Part shown: positions 23,285 through 31,498 of the stretch, one piece after another
How positions within the stretch are numbered: position 1 is the stretch's first letter
How the letters are laid out: every line of letters begins with the position of its first letter
Source of the DNA: Candidatus Reidiella endopervernicosa
GTDB lineage: Bacteria; Pseudomonadota; Gammaproteobacteria; GCF-013343005
Length of the DNA stretch: 64,000 nucleotides
NCBI RefSeq assembly: GCF_013343005.1
Contig: NZ_CP054491.1
Coordinates: forward strand, 1,284,501 to 1,348,500
Reading direction: 5' to 3'
Position numbers and translations under genes: made by a program
Notes under the pieces: generated by a model
What the model saw: only the letters and a program-made list of their open reading frames with translations
Told to the model about the DNA's origin: nothing
Databases searched by the model: none

Positions 23285-23932
23285 ATGTTTGTTGTTGAGG
23301 TCTCATCGACAGCGAGGGGCAGTGTCCGCTACATCGCGGGTAAGCTGTGCCAGCGCTTTTCACGGCGAGGGGGGGTGCGGTGCCGTCTGATGGCGCCGGT
23401 CAGGGGGCGCTTCGATCTCAAGGTGGCCCTCAGATTGCTGTGGAACAGGAGAGAGATCTCACTGGTGCATACGCATCTGGGACGGGCGTCATCGCTGGTG
23501 GGGTGGTTGTTTAAGAATAGTGATGTGATGACGGTGGCAACGTTGCATGGGATGCAGAAGCTGCGGCACTACAAAAATATCAAACACTTCGTGGCGGTAT
23601 CAGAGGCGGTCAGACGTCACTACGTGGCTCAAGGACTCGATGACGAGAAGATCACGATCATTCCCAACGGCTATGAGGAGATGATCGATCGATACACAGG
23701 CTCTGGTCTCAGACGCGAGCTGGCGCTACCTGCTGGAGCGCCACGTGGCGGGTTGGCAACGGCACTCGAGCGGCTCTGTGGCGATACCGAGCTGCGATCA
23801 AGGATGGGAGCGCACGCCAAAGCGTCGGTAACCGGGATGGAGTGGGGTACGATTGAACAGCGCTATATGAGTCTGTTCGAAACGCTGCTCGCTGAGCAGG
23901 GGGAGCCTCCGACGGTCGATCGGGACGACTGA
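23285..23932 (+). pseudogene. Glycosyltransferase family 4 with an in-frame internal deletion
   Basis: The first ~150 residues look like the N-terminal lobe of a GT-B enzyme (VHTHLGRASSLVG, VAVSEAVRRHYVAQG, ITIIPNGYEEM). The last ~60 look like the extreme C-terminus (LATALERLCGDTELRSRMGAHAKASV, then QRYMSLFETLL). The nucleotide-binding lobe between them (the usual GRL..KG and EAFG..LEAMA motifs) is missing. The join lies at LALPAG around 23725; an LxPAG segment normally occurs both before and after the missing part, so recombination at a short repeat could have removed about 130 residues in frame. The product is very unlikely to be an active transferase. Confidence 0.72.
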
Positions 23933-23947
23933 TGGAGTGATTGTAAT

Positions 23948-25494
23948 ATGGAGTCGGTGAAGCGGTGGTTGATCGATAATGGTGGCTGGTTGCTGGTGGC
24001 TTCGGTCGTGGTGCTGCTAACGACGCGCCGACTCTATAATCTTCCGCTGCTGGTCCTCGCGCTGACCGCCCTCTATCTACTGGCACGGCAGTGGCGCACG
24101 ATCATCGCACGCAGTGAGATGCGCCTGCTGTTACTGCTCTTTGCCTTGCTATGGATGCCGATGGTGCTCGCGCTGACGGGGGCGGTCAGTCTGGAGCGCA
24201 GCTTGAGTACGGTAGTGCCCTATCCCCGCTTTCTGCTGGGAGGCATCACGCTGCTCTGGTTGCTGAATGGTCGGATGGCAAGAGAGAGATTGCATGTCGC
24301 GGTTGTGGCACTTCTCTCTTTATGGTCGATCGATGCGATGTGGCAGTACCTCTCGGGTCACAATATTCTCGGCTATCCTTACAACGGTGAGCGCCTCAAC
24401 GGCTTCTTCTATCCCGATTTCAGGTTGGGGCCGGAGTTGGCTGTGTTTCTGCCGGTCTACCTTCGCTGACCGCCATGGATAGCGAAGCGAAGGCGGTTAG
24501 TCCGCGATAGTCGACGCCGTCTGCATATTCGTAGTTGAGAGCGCGAGCGAACGACGGAGAAGATGCAGCAGCGGCTTATGTCGGCGTAGAGTCACTGAGG
24601 GAGTTGTGTAGAGCCGCGAAGAGGTGATTACGCAACGAACGCAGGACGGTCGGGGCGCCGTAGGCATAAATGGTCGCGTTAAGTTTTGCTGTTTGCTTGG
24701 GCTTGGATGCCCAAAACAAACTTTCGCAAAATAGCGACTCCCCGAGAGGGTTGAGACGGTGGGGTAGGAGACACTGGTGGCTCTGGTTGTTGCTTATCCC
24801 CTATCTCAGCGCAATTTTTCTCAGTGGTACCCGTTCGGCCTGGGTGCTGTTGGCCGTCGGTCTGCTGCTCTACCTCTGGTATCTGGGACGCCTCGGTTAT
24901 CTCAAGAGGGTGAAGGCGGTAGTGTGGGGCGCGTTGGCGATCGGTGTGGTGTCGCTGGTGCTCTTCGCCTCAACAGATGAGGCCGTTAGAGAGCGGCTGC
25001 AGAAAAGTGCTGGTCTGTTCAGTACCGATATCGAATCTATAGACAACGCGACGGCGCAGCGGGTCTCTATCTGGCAGGTTGCGATGCTGATGGTGGAGGA
25101 CCATTGGCTGACGGGCGTTGGGCCACGAGGCTTTCGCTATGTATTTATGGATTATGCGCCCGAGGACAACTATTGGAAGAACCTGAGGCGGCCACTTGCA
25201 CCCAATCAACCCCATCTGGTCGGGTTGGAGGTGCTGGTCGAAACAGGTGTGGTTGGTATCGTTGGTTTTCTGGCGTTTTTTTGGGTGTTGATCACCTATG
25301 CAGCCAAGAGGACTAGTGGTTTCAGAAGTGATGCAGTCCCATGGCTGATAGCAGCGCTAGTAGCCCTATTCCCCCTGAATACATACCTTGCGCTCTATGC
25401 CAGTTATTGGTCCTCGCTCTCTTGGTGGTTGCTGCTGGTGGCCTTGGCGATGATGAGTGGTGGGGATGGCGATGAGCGTGATAATGCCGACTGA
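23948..25494 (+). pseudogene. O-antigen ligase/polymerase family membrane protein interrupted by element B
   Basis: WaaL/Wzy-type polytopic membrane protein that would ligate or polymerise O-antigen in the periplasm. The 5' part (23948-24463) has hydrophobic segments and FYPDFRLGPELAVFLPVYL. The 3' part (24745-25494) resumes at RGLRRWGRRHW, then the diagnostic FLSGTRSAWVLLAVG and WLTGVGPRGFRY loop and PHLVGLEVLVETGVVG. The 281-bp element splits it exactly between codons; removal gives about 421 residues with no missing family segment. This element is reversed relative to the gene. Confidence 0.85.
24464..24744 (+). mobile_element. Dispersed ~280-bp element, copy B
   Basis: 281 bp, starting CGCTGACCGCC and ending GACTCCCCG, inside the O-antigen ligase-like gene. 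It is the only genic copy in which the element runs opposite to the direction seen in the other host genes. It has the ATGGATAGCGAAGCGAA left loop (type I) and the GTTTG/CAAAC distal hairpin. Confidence 0.92.
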
Positions 25495-25502
25495 AGGTGC
25501 GA

Positions 25503-26621
25503 TCAATGGCCGCGTTCGACGATCTCGTGGTAGAGCGTCGAGTATTTGTGCGCCATCCGATCTATGGTGAAGAGTCGATTGAAGCGTTGAGCAGCATTCT
25601 CTCCCATCTCTGCGGCTTTGGCCGGGTGTTCCCAGAGATAGTGCATCGCGTTGCTCAATGCTCCCGGATCGCTGGGCGGTACGACCAGGCCGGTTTCGCC
25701 GGCAATGTTTGCATAGGTGGTGCCTGTGCCGATTTCGCTGGAGATCATCGGTTTCCCAAACATCGCTCCTTCGAGCAGGGAGATGCCGAACGCCTCGGAA
25801 CGCATGTGAGATGGGAAGAGGATGCCATAGCAGAGCTGCAGAAGGGCAACCTTGTCGGTATCGGGTATGTGCCCGAGAAAGATAGTCTTCTTCAATCCCA
25901 ACCGCTTGGCCTGGTTTTTTAGCTCATTCTCTGTTGGGCCAGCCCCCACGATAACTACAGGAAATCCCGTCTTGTGGGCCGCCTCCAGCAGGATGTGGAG
26001 ACCTTTGTAGTAGCGAAGTACGCCAACAAACAGGAAGAATCTGTCGCCAAACTTGTTGCGCCAGTAGTTAAGACGCTCCGTGGGCGCATTTGGGTAGCTC
26101 TCTCTGTCCAGGCCGGGCGGAATCACAACGACCTTCTGTTTAAAACGCTTCAATGTTTTGCTGGTTTCTAGATAGTTGTGTGATGTGGCGGCGATGGCGT
26201 CAACATTGTTGAGAAACCGGATCATGAGTGGATAGTAGATCTTGCGCAGGTGTCGCTGACGTACGATATCTGAGTGATAGGTAACGATCGATGGTTTGTT
26301 AACTCGTGTCGCAAAGTGGACCAGGTCCATGAAAGGCCATGGGAAGTGGTAGTGGATCAGATCCGCGCGCTTGGCAAGCTTTGAGAACTTTGAGAAGACC
26401 GAGAGTGACAGGCTGTTCGATGCGATCTGTAGGTCGAGCTTTGATTGGTGTGTGCGATAGCCGCTTGTGGTGCTGGCGGAAGGGGAGGGGCGGTGGCTGA
26501 GCGAAAGTACATCGCACTGTATGCCCAGCGTGCTGGTGCCGCTGGCTATCTGGTGAATTACCTGCTCTACGCCTCCCATCGATTCGGGGATGGCGTTTTT
26601 GTAGAAGTGGAGAACTCTCAT
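25503..26621 (-). CDS. Glycosyltransferase family 4
   Basis: Intact 372-residue GT-B enzyme, convergent with the O-antigen ligase-like gene (nine bp between stops). Motifs: MGGVEQVIHQIASG near the N-terminus, LIHYHFPWPF, FLFVGVLRYYKGLHILLEA near residue 205, and SEAFGISLLEGAMFGKP near residue 285 (the EX7E-type donor site). Relatives transfer mannose or rhamnose to glycans, but the substrate cannot be read from sequence. It is more AT-rich than the core genes, in line with transfer of this region. Confidence 0.88.
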   Translation of the reverse strand: MRVLHFYKNAIPESMGGVEQVIHQIASGTSTLGIQCDVLSLSHRPSPSASTTSGYRTHQSKLDLQIASNSLSLSVFSKFSKLAKRADLIHYHFPWPFMDLVHFATRVNKPSIVTYHSDIVRQRHLRKIYYPLMIRFLNNVDAIAATSHNYLETSKTLKRFKQKVVVIPPGLDRESYPNAPTERLNYWRNKFGDRFFLFVGVLRYYKGLHILLEAAHKTGFPVVIVGAGPTENELKNQAKRLGLKKTIFLGHIPDTDKVALLQLCYGILFPSHMRSEAFGISLLEGAMFGKPMISSEIGTGTTYANIAGETGLVVPPSDPGALSNAMHYLWEHPAKAAEMGENAAQRFNRLFTIDRMAHKYSTLYHEIVERGH

Positions 26622-27079
26622 GCTGGATGTGCTGGCCTACTGGATGCTTATCAATGCAAGATGATTAATGTTTGCTGCAGGTGCGCGGAGCTTGCTGGCC
26701 TTTGCTGTCTCTTGCTGTGGCCTGCTGACGGTTCAACGATACGTTGCTCTATCTGAATGTTAGTACCCGATGTTGATGATAGGCCAATTGTCTGTGTGGC
26801 AATCAATCAGTATCTGTTGTTGCACTCTTTTTCAAACAGTCAGGATATGATTTTCCTGTACGTAGATCATTGTAACAGAGGAGTGAGGTCTGAAATTTCG
26901 CTGTTGAAATAAAGAGTGAAGCGAGTTGTGTTAATAGACCTATCTGGATGCGAAGCAGAACCATGTAGATGATGATCTCGCTTGCATGGTGTTGAAGGTC
27001 GCCCGTAAGCATCGCCAGCATGGGCACCATTATGAGTGTGATAGGGAATAGATACTTTAACCTCTGAGGGCCCAGCCGT

Positions 27080-27362
27080 CGCTGACCGCCATGGATAGCG
27101 AAGCGAAGGCGGTTAGTCCCCGATAGTCGACGCCGTCTGCATATTCGTAGTTGAGAGCGCGAGCGAACGACGAAGAAGATGCAGCAGCGGCTTTATGTCG
27201 GCGTAGAGTCACTGAGGGAGTTGTGTAGAGCCGCGAAGAGGTGATTACGCAACGTACGCAGGACGGTCGGAGCGCCGTAGGCATAAACGGTCGCGTTAAG
27301 TATTTGCCGCTTGCTTGGGCTTGATGCCCAAAACATGCTTCCGCAAAAATAGCGACTCCCCG
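27080..27362 (+). mobile_element. Dispersed ~280-bp element, copy C
   Basis: 283 bp inside the ABC membrane-domain gene, from CGCTGACCGCC to GACTCCCCG. It combines the type I left loop with a GC-type distal hairpin (arms GCTTG and CATGC, one mismatch). On the minus strand it can be read through without a stop, so the host frame continues into it until a stop at 27057. Confidence 0.9.
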
Positions 27363-27740
27363 ATTTTCACGGCGCATGTTCAGTTTTGTATCAAGTTGTT
27401 GTCCGATAGCGCCGTTTCGATAGAGGGATGATATACATTTTTTGACTTCTTCCTCAGTGAGGTTGCTGTCGCAGAGCTGTTCGCTGAGTGAGCGATACTC
27501 GTTGTTAACTATAGCCGACAGTGTTTTGTTGTCTGTTGATGCGGTAACAATCTTGTTGACAGAGTGGGAGAAGATCCAGCCGCCAATGGCGGTTGCTACG
27601 ATTACAGCCGTCGTAATGGCTGGATTTAACCATATTAATACCAGTAGAAAGATGAGTAGCTGTAGCAGTAGAGATAGGCCGAGTGCTGTCTGTCGCATGG
27701 TAAAGCCGCAGCCATAGGCGGTTGACCCGACTACTTCCTT

Positions 27741-28304
27741 CGCTGACCGCCATGGAGAGCGAAGTGAGGGCGGTTAGTCCCGATAGTCGACGCCGTCTGC
27801 CTATTCGTAGTTGAGAGCGCGAGCGGACGACGAAGAAGATGCAGCAGCGGCTTTATGTCGGCGTAGAGTCACTGAGGGAGTTGTGTAGAGCCGCGAAGAG
27901 GTGATTACGCAACGAACGCAGGACGGTCGGGGCGCCGTAGGCATAAACGGTCGCGTTAAGTTTTGCTGTTTGCTTGGGCTTGATGCCCAAAACAAACTTT
28001 CGCACGCTGACCGCCATGGATAGCGAAGCGAAGGCGGTTAGTCCGCGATAGTCGACGCCGTCTGCATATTCGTAGTTGAGAGCGCGAGCGGACGACGAAG
28101 AAGATGCAGCAGCGGCTTTATGTTGGCGTAGAGTCACTGAGGGAGTTGTGTAGAGCCGCGAAGAGGTGATTACGCAACGTACGCAGGACGGTCGGGGCGC
28201 CGTAGGCATAAATGGTCGCGTTAAGTTTTGCTGTTTGCTTGGGCTTGATGCCCAAAACAAACTTTCGCAAAAATAGCGACTCCCCGAAAAATAGCGGCTC
28301 CCCG
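27741..28304 (+). mobile_element. Dispersed ~280-bp element, copy D, split by copy E
   Basis: Copy D runs from 27741 to 28004 (to TTTCGCA) and resumes at 28287-28304 (AAAAATAGCGGCTCCCCG). The two parts add up to 282 bp, a full-length element. The gap is exactly filled by copy E. Left loop is type II (ATGGAGAGCGAAGTGAG). It sits in the ABC membrane-domain gene. Confidence 0.88.
28005..28286 (+). mobile_element. Dispersed ~280-bp element, copy E, nested in copy D
   Basis: 282 bp, complete at both ends, inserted near the distal end of copy D in the same orientation. At most one base is duplicated (within an A run). Left loop is type I, while D is type II, so this is not a simple tandem duplication of D. 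Confidence 0.9.
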
Positions 28305-28909
28305 GGATGGCACCTAATAGATTTGGAGAGCCTGGATGTTTATGCAGTGCGACAACGCCACGCACCGATGCCTCGGCAACCGTCTTGCGCATGATTTCGA
28401 GAGCCATGTTGTAGACGATGAAGTTCAGATGGAGTGAGCCGACTACAAGCAGTAGGACAATAGCCAGTGCGCCAGCAATTGTAAGTGGAGTGGCGGCCAA
28501 CACGATTGGGCCATAAACGAGTGACGTGCTGCTGTAGATGGCATGATTGATTAGGGGGGTAAGGCCAAGATAGGCGCTAGCATTTAAGGCTGAGCTGAAG
28601 ATGGCTGCCAGCGATACAAGCAACAGGGCCCGTGCGTGGAGGGGGTAGAACTCCTTGAAGAGGTATTGCGCAGGTGCAATGAAACGGGTGAACCTTTCCA
28701 GGCTGCTATTTAAGGTGGTTATCATAAATGGTTTGTTTGTCTGGGCGGTTCTACTTCATCATTGATGCGGTCATTTTAATGGAACTGCGATGACGGGCAT
28801 AGCACCGCTAATACAGAGATGAGGGGGCGACGTGAAGCGCGCTTGCCTCAGCTTATCTGCTGAAATACTCTGGGTAGGTCTATTGATACGCTGCTTTCAA
28901 CTATTGAAA

Positions 28910-29506
28910 ATGACTCCTGAATCTGGGGCACCAGACCTCTATCTCGCCTCCGCCTCTCCGCGACGCGCTGAACTGCTGACGCAGTTGAAGCTCGACTTTG
29001 AGGTGCTCCGTGTCGATGTGCCTGAGCTGATAGATGCTGGGGAGTCGGCTGAGGTGTTTGCCATCCGCGTTGCGCTGGATAAGGCGCGGGCCGGGCTGTC
29101 TGCCCTGGAGTATCAACCCGGCCGGCCGGTGCTCGGTGCCGATACCTGTGTGGTGGTTGAGGGTCGGGTGCTGGGTAAACCTCGAGATCGTGAGCATGCT
29201 GCCGAGATGATGCATCTGCTCTCTGGGTGTGAACATCGAGTGATGACCTCAGTTGCAGTGGTTAATGGGGAGCGGGAGCAGACGCGTCTGTCGGTCTCTC
29301 ACGTACACTTTCGCGAACTCTCTGAGTCGGAGATTGGAGCCTACTGGGAGACTGGTGAGCCGCTAGGTAAGGCGGGTGGTTATGCGGTGCAGGGGCAGGC
29401 GGCGCAGTTCATTGAGCGACTGGAGGGGAGCTACAGTGGAGTGATGGGGCTACCGCTGTATGAAACGGCGGAATTACTCACGGTATTTGGGGTCGGATTG
29501 TTGTAG
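28910..29506 (+). CDS. maf: Maf-family nucleoside triphosphate pyrophosphatase
   Basis: Maf proteins hydrolyse non-canonical or pyrimidine NTPs (house-cleaning) and have been linked to septation control. From the ATG at 28910 the product is 198 residues, starting with DLYLASASPRRAELLTQL, with VLGADTCVVVEGRVLGKPRD in the middle and SGVMGLPLYET at the end. An upstream in-frame GTG (28832) would add 26 residues that do not look like the family. The gene lies upstream of rng, a common order. Confidence 0.93.
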   Translation: MTPESGAPDLYLASASPRRAELLTQLKLDFEVLRVDVPELIDAGESAEVFAIRVALDKARAGLSALEYQPGRPVLGADTCVVVEGRVLGKPRDREHAAEMMHLLSGCEHRVMTSVAVVNGEREQTRLSVSHVHFRELSESEIGAYWETGEPLGKAGGYAVQGQAAQFIERLEGSYSGVMGLPLYETAELLTVFGVGLL

Positions 29507-29536
29507 TCTTTCCATATAAACAGGTGTAATCGCCGC

Positions 29537-29816
29537 CGCTGACCGCCATGGAGAGCGAAGTGAGGGCGGTTAGTCCCGATAGTCGACGCCGTCTGCCTAT
29601 TCGTAGTTGAGAGCGCGAGCGAACGACGGAGAAGATGCAGCAGCGGCTTTATGTCGGCGTAGAGTCACTGAGGGAGTTGTGTAGAGCCGCGAAGAGGTGA
29701 TTACGCAACGAACGCAGGACGGTCGGCGCCGCAGGCATAAACGGTCGCGTGAAGTTTTTGCTGTTTGCTTGGGCTTGATGCCCAAAACAAACTTTCGCAA
29801 AAATAGCGACTCCCCG
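29537..29816 (+). mobile_element. Dispersed ~280-bp element, copy F (intergenic)
   Basis: 280 bp between maf and rng, 30 bp after the maf stop. Type II left loop, GTTTG/CAAAC distal hairpin. It is the only copy outside a gene. It leaves about 200 bp (29817-30015) before rng in which I see no gene or obvious promoter; it may separate rng from an upstream promoter. Confidence 0.9.
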
Positions 29817-30015
29817 GAAGAGGCGGAGCCGATTTTGCTGCAGAAGTAGGGTGGAGCCGATTTACGTAGCGCATGTTCCCGTGCACGCGTCCTCGCTGAA
29901 TCGAGTTGTGCTTGAAATGCGGGCGTATATTCCCCGCCTTCTGCTGTTATCGAACCTGATGAATTCAACGATGTGGCGTTGAGCCGCAACGAAATAGCAT
30001 TTAGAGCCCTGGTCC

Positions 30016-31476
30016 ATGAGTGAAGAGATCCTAATTAACGTCACCCCGCAAGAGACACGTGTTGCGGTGGTGGAGAATGGCGTACTGCATGAGCTGCTGA
30101 TCGAGCGAAGCTCCAAGCTCGGTCTGGTCGGTAACGTCTACAAGGGTAAGGTGTGCCGGGTGCTGCCCGGTATGCAGGCCGCCTTTGTTGAGATAGGCCT
30201 GGAGCGCGCCGCCTTTCTGCACGCCTCGGATGTCTTCCAGGTTGAGGGTGAGAACGGTGTTAATGGCCATGCCGCGATTACCGAGCTGCTACGTGAGGGT
30301 CAGCAGATCCTGGTGCAGGTGATTAAAGATCCGCTCGGCACCAAAGGTGCCCGTCTTACAACCCACATAACAATCCCTTCCCGCTATCTTGTTTGCCTGC
30401 CCGATACGCCTACTGTCGGTGTGTCGCAGCGTATTGAAGATGATGAGGAGCGGCTGCGACTGAAAACGATTGTACAGTCGGCGGTCAGCGACGATGACAA
30501 CAACGGCTATATCGTGCGTACGGCTGCTGAGGGTGCCGGTGAGCTGGCGCTGCGCTCCGATATCAACTTCCTGCGCAAGCTGTGGCAGGCGATTCGTGAG
30601 CGAGCTAAAAATGCTAAATCTGGTGGCCTGGTGCATGAGGATCTGCCGTTAGCACTTCGTATTCTGCGTGATATGCACGGTGTAGAGGTGGAGAAGGTAC
30701 GTATCGACTCGCGCGAATCGCACCAGCGCCTGATGGAGTTTGCCGAGGAGTATATTCCTGAAATTGTACCGCGTATCGAACCCTACTCAGGGCCGCGCCC
30801 GGTGTTTGATCTTTACAATATCGATGATGAGATTCAGAAGGCACTGGAGCGTAAGGTACAGCTCAAGTCGGGCGGCTACCTGATTATCGATCAGACCGAG
30901 GCGATGACCACCTTTGATGTGAATACCGGTGCCTATGTCGGTCATCGCAATCTGGAAGAGACGATCTTCCGCACCAATCTCGAGGCGGCACAGGCGATCG
31001 CCCGTCAGCTACGACTGCGCAATCTGGGCGGTATCATCATCCTCGATTTTATCGACATGCAGGAGGAGGAGCACAAGCGCCAGGTGCTACGCGCACTGGA
31101 GCAGGCACTGTCGAAGGATCACGCCAAGAGCCATATCAGTGAGGTCTCGTCACTGGGGTTGGTGGAGATGACCCGCAAACGCACCCGCGAGAGCCTCGAA
31201 CATGTGCTGTGTGAGGCGTGCCCTACCTGCGGTGGACGCGGCACGCTGAAGACACCTGAAACGGTCTGTTACGAGATTTTTCGCGAAATCCTGCGCCAGG
31301 ATCGTCAGTTCGATGTCGTGAAGTTTCTGGTTCTGGTATCCAACGAGGTCTCCGATCTGCTACTCGATGAGGAGTCGACCAGTCTGGCTGAGTTGGAGGA
31401 GTTCATCGACAAACCGATTAAGTTTCAGGTCGAATCGCTCTACACCCAGGAGCAGTATGACGTGGTATTGATGTAA
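30016..31476 (+). CDS. rng: Ribonuclease G
   Basis: RNase G is an RNase E-family endonuclease that trims the 16S rRNA 5' end and degrades some mRNAs. The 486-residue product has an S1 domain (GNVYKGKVCRVLPGMQAAFVEIG near residue 40), the catalytic DNase I-like domain (TTFDVNTGAYVGHRN, LDFIDMQ), and the zinc-link CPTCGG near residue 400. No long C-terminal scaffold is present, so it is RNase G rather than E. Confidence 0.96.
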   Translation: MSEEILINVTPQETRVAVVENGVLHELLIERSSKLGLVGNVYKGKVCRVLPGMQAAFVEIGLERAAFLHASDVFQVEGENGVNGHAAITELLREGQQILVQVIKDPLGTKGARLTTHITIPSRYLVCLPDTPTVGVSQRIEDDEERLRLKTIVQSAVSDDDNNGYIVRTAAEGAGELALRSDINFLRKLWQAIRERAKNAKSGGLVHEDLPLALRILRDMHGVEVEKVRIDSRESHQRLMEFAEEYIPEIVPRIEPYSGPRPVFDLYNIDDEIQKALERKVQLKSGGYLIIDQTEAMTTFDVNTGAYVGHRNLEETIFRTNLEAAQAIARQLRLRNLGGIIILDFIDMQEEEHKRQVLRALEQALSKDHAKSHISEVSSLGLVEMTRKRTRESLEHVLCEACPTCGGRGTLKTPETVCYEIFREILRQDRQFDVVKFLVLVSNEVSDLLLDEESTSLAELEEFIDKPIKFQVESLYTQEQYDVVLM

Positions 31477-31498
31477 GGCTGCGAACGGAACGCATCAC

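Larger units (their letters stand above)
26803..28725 (-). pseudogene. Type I ABC exporter membrane domain interrupted by elements C, D and E
   Basis: Membrane domain of an MsbA-like exporter. Three gene segments read on the minus strand: 28725-28305 (ATG, YPLHARALLLVSLAAIF, TM helices, to LGAI), 27740-27363 (KEVVGSTAYGCGFTMRQTALG, TM helices, to NMRREN), and 27079-26803 (LKYLFPITLIMVPMLAM, LLRIQIGLLTQLASL). Without the elements they make about 357 residues, roughly one exporter TMD. Here removal leaves one surplus base at each junction. No ATP-binding domain follows; the frame stops at 26803. So the gene is broken three ways: insertions, frame slips, and a missing NBD. Confidence 0.78.

Noticed and set aside
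27080-28304. A CRISPR array from the closely spaced repeats
   Set aside because: The repeats are about 280 bp, not 25-40 bp, and the sequence between them is the ABC gene rather than unique spacers of equal length; no cas gene is present.
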